NCBI RefSeq assembly: GCF_014596915.1
Contig: NZ_JACVWU010000002.1
Span: 372,001-436,000, forward strand
Direction of reading: 5' to 3'
Length of the DNA: 64,000 nucleotides
From: Streptomyces sp. TRM68416
Lineage (GTDB): Bacteria > Actinomycetota > Actinomycetes > Streptomycetales > Streptomycetaceae
In this document: piece by piece, positions 59,693 through 64,000 of the stretch
Numbering within the stretch: position 1 is the first letter of the stretch
How the letters are laid out: the number at the start of each line of letters is the position of its first letter
The notes under the pieces: model-generated
Databases searched by the model: none
What the model was told of the DNA's origin: nothing
What the model saw: only the letters and a program-made list of their open reading frames with translations
Position numbers and translations under genes: made by a program

Positions 59693-60173
59693 CGCCGGGC
59701 CGGTGGTGGAGGTCGTCCTCCTCAAGGGCGGCCGTACGAAGATCCGTTACCCGGCGGAGCTGCTCGCGGACGACGGCACCCGCGTCACGGTGCGCGCGCC
59801 CTGGGCCGGCGAGGGCGTCCGCGACTTCGGCTTCGTCCGCTTCGAGCCCGGGGACGTGTTCGTCGAGTACTACTGGCGCGACCGCTGGTACGCGGTGAAG
59901 GAGGTCCGCGCCGGGGACGGCACCCTCAAGGGCTGGTACTGCGACATCACCCGCCCGGCCACGCTCTCCGGCACCGAGCTGGTCGTCGAGGACCTCGACC
60001 TGGACCTGTGGCGCTCGGCCGAGGGCACGGACGTACGCCGCCTGGACGAGGACGAGTTCGAGGAGAGCAACCTCCTGGAAACGGACCCGGAGGCAGCATC
60101 CGCAGCAATGACGGCCCTGAACACCCTGGAGAACCTGGCCCTGGACAGCGGCTTCGAGGCCCTGCTGGCCTGA
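59673..60173 (+). CDS. DUF402 protein
   Basis: A 166-residue soluble protein. The beta-barrel DUF402 core is visible as VEVVLLKGGRTKIRYPAELLADDGTRVTVRAPWAG, FVRFEPGDVFVEYYWRDRWYAVKEVRAGDGTLKGWYCDITRPA and LVVEDLDLDLWRSAEGTDVRRLDEDEFEES. Members include ribonuclease-like FAU-1 relatives and nucleoside phosphatases; substrate here is unknown. It overlaps the upstream GNAT gene and converges on a methyltransferase gene with 3 bp between stops. Confidence 0.82.
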   Translation: MSANSADAGPVVEVVLLKGGRTKIRYPAELLADDGTRVTVRAPWAGEGVRDFGFVRFEPGDVFVEYYWRDRWYAVKEVRAGDGTLKGWYCDITRPATLSGTELVVEDLDLDLWRSAEGTDVRRLDEDEFEESNLLETDPEAASAAMTALNTLENLALDSGFEALLA

Positions 60174-60176
60174 CGA

Positions 60177-60791
60177 TCACAGGCGGGCCAGCACCGCGTA
60201 CCGCTCGTCGTCCACGGTTCTGCCCCACAGCAGCGGGTCGCCGGACAGCCGCTCCACGCGCACGTGCCCGGCGATCGGGGCGAGGAGGCCTGCGAGCTGC
60301 TCGGCCGGTATGCCGACCGGGCTGACGGTGCCCCACACGCCCTCGACGAGGACGAGCCGTCCGCCGGGGCGCAGCAGCCCCCTCCAACGGCGCAGGACCC
60401 GGGCAGGGTCGGGCAGGGCCCACAGCAAGTGCCGGGCGAGCAGGACGTCGTATCGCTGCGCCCCCACCGGGGGCGCCGTCGCGTCGCCGACCAGGAACAC
60501 CGCGTCACGTCCGGCGAGCTTGGCGCGGGCCAGGTCGACCATGGCCGGGGACAGGTCCACGCCGGTGACGTGGTGTCCCTGTTCGGCCGCGAGCAGCGAC
60601 AGGCTGCCGGTGCCGCAGCCGAGGTCGAGGACGTCGCCGGGGCTCTCGGGCAGCCAGTCGCGCAGCCGCTCCGCCCAGGCACCGCGCACCTCGGGGTCGC
60701 GCAGGCCGTGGTCGGGTTCGTCGTCGAAGGAGGCGGCCGCGGCGTCCCAGTCGACACGCGGTGCGGTCGTCCCGTCACTGTCGTTCGGCAT
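60177..60791 (-). CDS. class I SAM-dependent methyltransferase
   Basis: A 204-residue enzyme from ATG 60791. Motif I is VLDLGCGTGSLSLLA (about 53-67), motif II GVDLSPAMVDLARAKL, motif III VGDATAPP and motif IV RYDVLLARHLLWALPDP. The C-terminal GGRLVLVEGVWG and VERLSGDPLLWGR are as in UbiE/COQ5-like small-molecule methyltransferases. Substrate unknown. Direct repeats of GCCACTGACA lie just upstream of the start. Confidence 0.87.
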   Translation of the reverse strand: MPNDSDGTTAPRVDWDAAAASFDDEPDHGLRDPEVRGAWAERLRDWLPESPGDVLDLGCGTGSLSLLAAEQGHHVTGVDLSPAMVDLARAKLAGRDAVFLVGDATAPPVGAQRYDVLLARHLLWALPDPARVLRRWRGLLRPGGRLVLVEGVWGTVSPVGIPAEQLAGLLAPIAGHVRVERLSGDPLLWGRTVDDERYAVLARL

Positions 60792-60810
60792 GTGCTCAAG
60801 AGTGACACCC

Positions 60811-60847
60811 GCCACTGACAATCGAATCGTGACAGCGGCCACTGACA
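60811..60847. promoter_or_regulatory. direct repeats before the methyltransferase gene
   Basis: GCCACTGACA occurs at 60811-60820 and 60838-60847, 27 bp apart, with GTGACA words between. It lies 20-56 bp upstream of the methyltransferase start on the minus strand and may be an activator or repressor site. Confidence 0.35.
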
Positions 60848-60930
60848 GACCTGCGCCGATGAGGAACGCTCGCCAAAAGCGTCTACCTCCGTGAGAACGC
60901 GGAACTCGGTAGGCACTGAAGGAGGCCGCC

Positions 60931-61065
60931 ATGCGCCGTATGACGTTGCAGAAGCCCCTGAAGAAGACGGACTCCCGGCGAATCCGTGAGAAGGACGACG
61001 AACGCCCTGCCGGACGTCCGGAGGTCCGCAAGGACATCGCCCGAACGTGGTGGCCGGACGGCTGA
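60931..61065 (+). CDS. 44-residue basic small protein
   Basis: ATG 60931 follows GAAGGAGG by six bases, an excellent ribosome site. The protein is highly charged: MRRMTLQKPLKKTDSRRIRE, then KDDERPAGRPEVRKDIARTW and a terminal WPDG. No signal peptide, membrane segment or cysteines. The reading frame has normal Streptomyces third-position GC and ends 25 bp before the convergent GNAT gene. A TCTACC/GTGAGAACG stretch at 60881-60900 could be promoter. Function is unknown; the basic body and conserved-looking Trp-Trp end suggest a nucleic-acid or ribosome-binding peptide, but this is a guess. Confidence 0.65.
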   Translation: MRRMTLQKPLKKTDSRRIREKDDERPAGRPEVRKDIARTWWPDG

Positions 61066-61089
61066 CCCGCCCGGCCGACTGCTGCAGCG

Positions 61090-61539
61090 TCAGCGCAGCG
61101 GCTTGCGGTAGTGGACGCGGTCGTACGGCCCGTCCGCACGACGCTCCACGACCTCGTACCCGAACCTCGGGTAGATCTTCTGGTTCTCCCACATCTTGGC
61201 GTTCGTACAGAGCCTGACCTCGGGCAGCCCCAGCGCACGCGCGTGTGCGTCCACGAACTCCAGTAGCCGCCGCCCCACGCCGGTGCCCTGGGCATCGGGG
61301 TGGACGGCGATGTTGTCGACGTACAGATGGTCGTCGTACGCCTCCACCACCACGAGCCCGACCACCGGCTCACCCGTCACGAACACCCGCCCCGCGGCCA
61401 CGTACGCCGCGTGATCCCGCTCCATGGGCTGCGGCACCTGTCCGATGCGCTCGATGTAGTGGCGGTACGCGGCGTCGGTGACGGCCTTCACGGCCGGCAC
61501 GTCCTCGGCTCCGGCGCGCCGGATCTCGTCTCCTGTCAT
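61090..61539 (-). CDS. GNAT N-acetyltransferase
   Basis: A 149-residue single GNAT domain. Residues about 70-105 hold DNIAVHPDAQGTGVGRRLLEFVDAHARALG, with the Q-x-x-G-x-G acetyl-CoA loop, followed by EVRLCTNAKMWENQKIYPRFGYEVVERR. It is compact with no extra domain. Substrate unknown. It diverges from the LPMO gene across 166 bp. Confidence 0.88.
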   Translation of the reverse strand: MTGDEIRRAGAEDVPAVKAVTDAAYRHYIERIGQVPQPMERDHAAYVAAGRVFVTGEPVVGLVVVEAYDDHLYVDNIAVHPDAQGTGVGRRLLEFVDAHARALGLPEVRLCTNAKMWENQKIYPRFGYEVVERRADGPYDRVHYRKPLR

Positions 61540-61705
61540 GCCGCGACCGTATCTACCTCAGCGCAGTCTGAGCGCTCCCTTAACGCGACCATAAGGATCT
61601 CCCTCACCCGCCTCCAGCAGGCGTTTTCGCGGTTTCCTCGGGCTAGCTTGCTGATCGCCCCCACGGGCCGGCCAGCCATCACCGACCGCTTCCCAGGAGT
61701 TCCGC

Positions 61706-62689
61706 ATGCCCGCACGCCGCAGGGTCGCCACCGCCGTTTCCGTCGCCGCCGTCGGCATGGCCCCGTTCGCCCTGACCGCGCTGGCGGCCGCGCCCGCGGT
61801 CGCGCACGGTTCGATGGGTGACCCGGTCAGCCGGGTCTCGCAGTGCTACGCGGAGGGCCCGGAGAGCCCGAGGTCGGAGGCGTGCCAGGCGGCGGTCGCG
61901 GCCGGCGGCACGCAGGCGCTGTACGACTGGAACGGCGTCCGCATCGGCGACGCGAACGGCCGGCACCAGGAGCTGATCCCGGACGGCAAGCTGTGCAGCG
62001 CGAACAACGAGCAGTTCAAGGGCCTGGACCTGGCCCGCGCCGACTGGCCGGCGACGAGCGTGAGCGGCGGCTCGTACACCTTCAAGTACCGGGTGACCGC
62101 GCCGCACAAGGGCACCTTCAAGGTGTACATCACGAAGGACGGCTACGACCCGGCCGGGCCGCTGGCCTGGGGCGACCTGGACCTGGCCGACCCGGTGGCG
62201 ACGGCCACCGACCCGGCCGCGTCGGGCGGCTTCTACACGTTCTCCGGCACCCTGCCCGAGCGGTCCGGCAAGCATCTGCTGTACGCGGTCTGGCAGCGCT
62301 CGGACAGCCCGGAGGCGTTCTACTCCTGCTCGGACGTCACCTTCGGCGGCGGCCCGAGCAGCGACGAGACCGAGGCCGCGCCGACCGCCTCCGCCCCCTC
62401 CGAGGAGCAGATCGAGGACGGCGCCGACCGGTCGACGATCGAGCGCGGCGACCACGGCGACCACGGCGGCCACGGCGGCCACGGCGACCAGGACACTGCC
62501 ACCTCCGCGGAGCCCGTCCCGCCGCAGGCCGAGGCCAACCGGCCCAAGGCGGCCGGTGCCGCGCAGAACCTCGCCGAGACCGGCGGCGACGGCAGCACCT
62601 CGTACCTCGCCGTGGGCGGTGCGGCCGCGCTGGCGGTCGGTTCGGCGGCGCTGTTCCTCTCGGTCCGCCGACGCGCCACCCGCTCCTAG
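61706..62689 (+). CDS. cell-wall-sorted AA10 lytic polysaccharide monooxygenase
   Basis: A 327-residue protein. Signal peptide 1-33 ends PAVA and frees His34, which with His134 (TAPHKGTFKV) forms the copper histidine brace. Other AA10 landmarks are HGSMGDPVSRVSQCYAEGPESPRSEACQAA, WNGVRIGDANGRHQELIPDGKLCSA and LLYAVWQRSDSPEAFYSCSDVTF. After about residue 220 comes a linker with a His/Gly/Asp tract (GDHGDHGGHGGHGD). The C-terminus is a full sorting signal: LAETG (289-293), hydrophobic span and RRRATRS. It should be attached to peptidoglycan and cut chitin or cellulose oxidatively. From memory it equals SCO1734. Confidence 0.92.
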   Translation: MPARRRVATAVSVAAVGMAPFALTALAAAPAVAHGSMGDPVSRVSQCYAEGPESPRSEACQAAVAAGGTQALYDWNGVRIGDANGRHQELIPDGKLCSANNEQFKGLDLARADWPATSVSGGSYTFKYRVTAPHKGTFKVYITKDGYDPAGPLAWGDLDLADPVATATDPAASGGFYTFSGTLPERSGKHLLYAVWQRSDSPEAFYSCSDVTFGGGPSSDETEAAPTASAPSEEQIEDGADRSTIERGDHGDHGGHGGHGDQDTATSAEPVPPQAEANRPKAAGAAQNLAETGGDGSTSYLAVGGAAALAVGSAALFLSVRRRATRS

Positions 62690-62702
62690 CGGCACGCAGG
62701 GC

Positions 62703-62737
62703 GGGGCCTGTCCGGCGGCTCAGGCCGGACAGGCCCC
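62703..62737. terminator. bidirectional terminator between LPMO and lipase genes
   Basis: GGGGCCTGTCCGGC (62703-62716) and GCCGGACAGGCCCC (62724-62737) form a perfect 14-bp stem with a 7-nt loop between convergent genes. Confidence 0.85.
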
Positions 62738-62745
62738 GACGGCTG

Positions 62746-63606
62746 TCAGCTGAACGCGGAGGCGCAGGTGCTGGGCCTGGCGCGGGCCGGGTCGAGGGCG
62801 TTGGCGACCTCATGGAAGGCGATCCGGTCGAACAGGCCGATCGCCAGGTGCTCGGAGAGGTCGACCGGGCACAGGTCCTGGAGCAGGACGTTGCGCACGC
62901 CGGGACCGTCCAGGTACTGGCTGCGGTACGGCGTGACGACCTGGTCGTACTTGGTGGCGATGACCGTGTAGCGGACGCCGGGCACGGTGTCGCCGCCCTG
63001 GTTGAGCTTGGTGAGGAAGGCGGAGCCGGCGATCTGGTCGGCGAGGGCGGGCGTGGCGGTGGAGAGCAGGTCCTCGGCGCCCGGGAAGTAGGGCAGCAGC
63101 CGGGTGAGTCCGGACAGGGTCGTGCCGTGGTTGTCGGGGGCGATGCCGACGAGGGCGTTCACCTCGGCGGCTCCGCCGAGGAACTTCAGGTAGTAGCGGG
63201 GCATCATGCCGCCCTGCGAGTGGCCGACGAGGTCGGCCTCGGCGGCGCCGGTCGCGGCGAGCACCCTGTCGACGAAGGCGTCGAGCTGCTCCGCCGACTT
63301 GTCGATGGGGCCGAGGCCGTGGAAGAACGGCACGCCCGGCAGCTGTCCGTAGTCGAGCGAGAAGACGCAGTAGTCGCGCTTGGTCAGGTACGGGGCGAGA
63401 CCCAGCCAGTTGTCGACGGAGTTGCCGAAGGTGCCGTGCACCAGGACGACCGGGCGGGGGTGGGCGGCGGACGGCTTGCAGGACCAGTTGTTCCAGCCCC
63501 GGCTCGGGGCGTCCGCGGCCTGCGCGGCGGTGGCGGGGACGAGGGCGACCGCGGCGGTCAGCAGCAGGGCGGCGAGGGGTCTGAGCACTCGTTTCCAGGG
63601 CAGCAT
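62746..63606 (-). CDS. secreted triacylglycerol lipase (class 2 type)
   Basis: A 286-residue enzyme from ATG 63606 with AAGGAGA upstream. Signal peptide 1-32 ends AQAAD. The mature protein has RPVVLVHGTFGN (oxyanion strand), the nucleophile Ser in LVGHSQGGMMPRYYLKFLGG, and acid/His candidates in TKYDQVVTPYRS and SEHLAIGLFD. Four cysteines fit two disulfides. It should hydrolyse lipid esters outside the cell. From memory it equals the S. coelicolor SCO1735 lipase. Two dyads lie upstream of the start, one of Crp-like form, so carbon-source control is possible. Confidence 0.92.
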   Translation of the reverse strand: MLPWKRVLRPLAALLLTAAVALVPATAAQAADAPSRGWNNWSCKPSAAHPRPVVLVHGTFGNSVDNWLGLAPYLTKRDYCVFSLDYGQLPGVPFFHGLGPIDKSAEQLDAFVDRVLAATGAAEADLVGHSQGGMMPRYYLKFLGGAAEVNALVGIAPDNHGTTLSGLTRLLPYFPGAEDLLSTATPALADQIAGSAFLTKLNQGGDTVPGVRYTVIATKYDQVVTPYRSQYLDGPGVRNVLLQDLCPVDLSEHLAIGLFDRIAFHEVANALDPARARPSTCASAFS

Positions 63607-63655
63607 CGGGTGATCTCCTTGCGGCTCAAGGGGAGGTACGACGGTCTTACGCCCT

Positions 63656-63669
63656 GTGATCCGGATCAC
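63656..63669. promoter_or_regulatory. Crp-like palindrome before the lipase gene
   Basis: GTGATCCGGATCAC is a perfect 14-bp palindrome, 50-63 bp before the lipase start. With flanking T it reads TGTGA-N6-TCAC, close to the Crp consensus. A TTGACG hexamer on the minus strand (63687-63692) would put this site over the -10, as for a repressor. Confidence 0.5.
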
Positions 63670-63683
63670 GAGGATGCTGTTTC

Positions 63684-63705
63684 ACTCGTCAAGTTACGGA
63701 CGAGT
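63684..63705. promoter_or_regulatory. inverted repeat near the lipase -35 region
   Basis: ACTCGTC (63684-63690) and GACGAGT (63699-63705) are exact inverted repeats 8 bp apart that include the TTGACG -35-like hexamer. AAGTTACG inside it recurs at 63718-63725. Confidence 0.4.
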
Positions 63706-63782
63706 AGTGCAACTGTGAAGTTACGTGTCGGCAAAAACTTCCAGTGGTAGCCAGTGACGGGTGTATTGGCACCGACGAATCG

Positions 63783-64000
63783 TCACCAGGCGGGCCTGAT
63801 GGGACCATAGGGCGCGATGCGCATCAATTGGTCGCGCAACACCCGCACTTCACCCTCACCGAGCAACTCCACCCACCCCCGCACAGCCTCCGCGGCCGCC
63901 TCCTCCGCGGCCCGCGTGCAGGCCCACCCCCGCTCCGTCAGCACGACCAGCCGGGCGCGCGCGTCCTCGGGGTGCGGCCGGCGTTCGACGTACCCCTTGC
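63783..64000 (-). CDS. MarR-family regulator, C-terminal fragment
   Basis: Only the last 72 codons are in the window; the gene continues past the right edge and ends with TGA at 63785-63783. The fragment starts in the wing of a MarR winged helix (KGYVERRPHPEDARARLVVLTERGWA) and continues with the dimerisation helices (TRAAEEAAAEAVRGWVELLGEGEVRVLRDQLMRIA). The ligand and targets are unknown. It lies upstream of the lipase gene on the same strand, 176 bp away, and could control it through the dyads in that gap. Confidence 0.75.
   Translation of the reverse strand, partial: KGYVERRPHPEDARARLVVLTERGWACTRAAEEAAAEAVRGWVELLGEGEVRVLRDQLMRIAPYGPIRPAW

Overview
The window is high-GC actinobacterial chromosome. 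Codon use, GTG/TTG starts with purine-rich ribosome sites, secreted enzymes and the gene set point to Streptomyces. From memory, several landmarks match the S. coelicolor core region around SCO1692-SCO1736: SoxR, a metal-citrate transporter, homogentisate dioxygenase, a secreted SGNH esterase, an AA10 LPMO and a secreted lipase in the same order. I could not check this by search. I saw no rRNA, tRNA, CRISPR array, insertion sequence, prophage or replication origin. The landscape looks like conserved core DNA with small variable insertions.

Layout. 1-7.4 kb: end of a DUF1343 muramidase gene, an alpha/beta hydrolase, a secreted penicillin-acylase-type Ntn-hydrolase, a zinc-ribbon protein, a BKACE-type enzyme and a Deinococcus-type RNA ligase. 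7.5-14.8 kb: SoxR, then acyl-CoA and aldehyde/alcohol metabolism (MaoC hydratase, acyl-CoA dehydrogenase, alcohol and aldehyde dehydrogenases) under two TetR regulators. Their likely operators can be read directly: one 19-bp palindrome occurs before the acyl-CoA dehydrogenase/TetR pair and again before the aldehyde dehydrogenase operon, and a different palindrome precedes both MaoC and its TetR neighbour. 14.9-23 kb: an orphan sugar-type ABC ATPase, a sortase overlapping its possible surface substrate, an MFS pump, a CitMHS transporter and a molybdopterin oxidoreductase with a clear TetR-type operator. 23-29.2 kb: a two-gene operon of an alpha/beta hydrolase and a 1790-residue caspase-NTPase-WD40 protein, the best candidate for an undescribed conflict or cell-death system. 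29.3-35.7 kb: a TetR, a lipoprotein, homogentisate dioxygenase with a GntR regulator, an orphan type-ISP specificity-domain protein and a CoA-transferase.

36-42.3 kb: an ECF sigma/anti-sigma pair (SigK/RskA type) diverges from a DUF4331-TPR-NicO metal-transport operon, with a SigK-like promoter between them. 42.3-46.3 kb: a Ser/Thr kinase, a secreted SGNH esterase and a secreted subtilisin. 46.4-56.2 kb: a probable exopolysaccharide locus (small membrane protein, FemAB/CelD acyltransferase, two GT2 glycosyltransferases, a CE4 deacetylase, a 1257-residue flippase fused to a second polytopic membrane module) facing an anchored GH39-like glycosidase. 56.3-64 kb: an AAA ATPase, DUF72, YtrA-type GntR, GNAT, DUF402 and methyltransferase genes, an unlisted 44-residue gene, a cell-wall-sorted LPMO, a secreted lipase and the end of a MarR regulator.

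A dispersed hairpin repeat typical of Streptomyces occurs five times between genes and once supplies the last codons and stop of a TetR gene.
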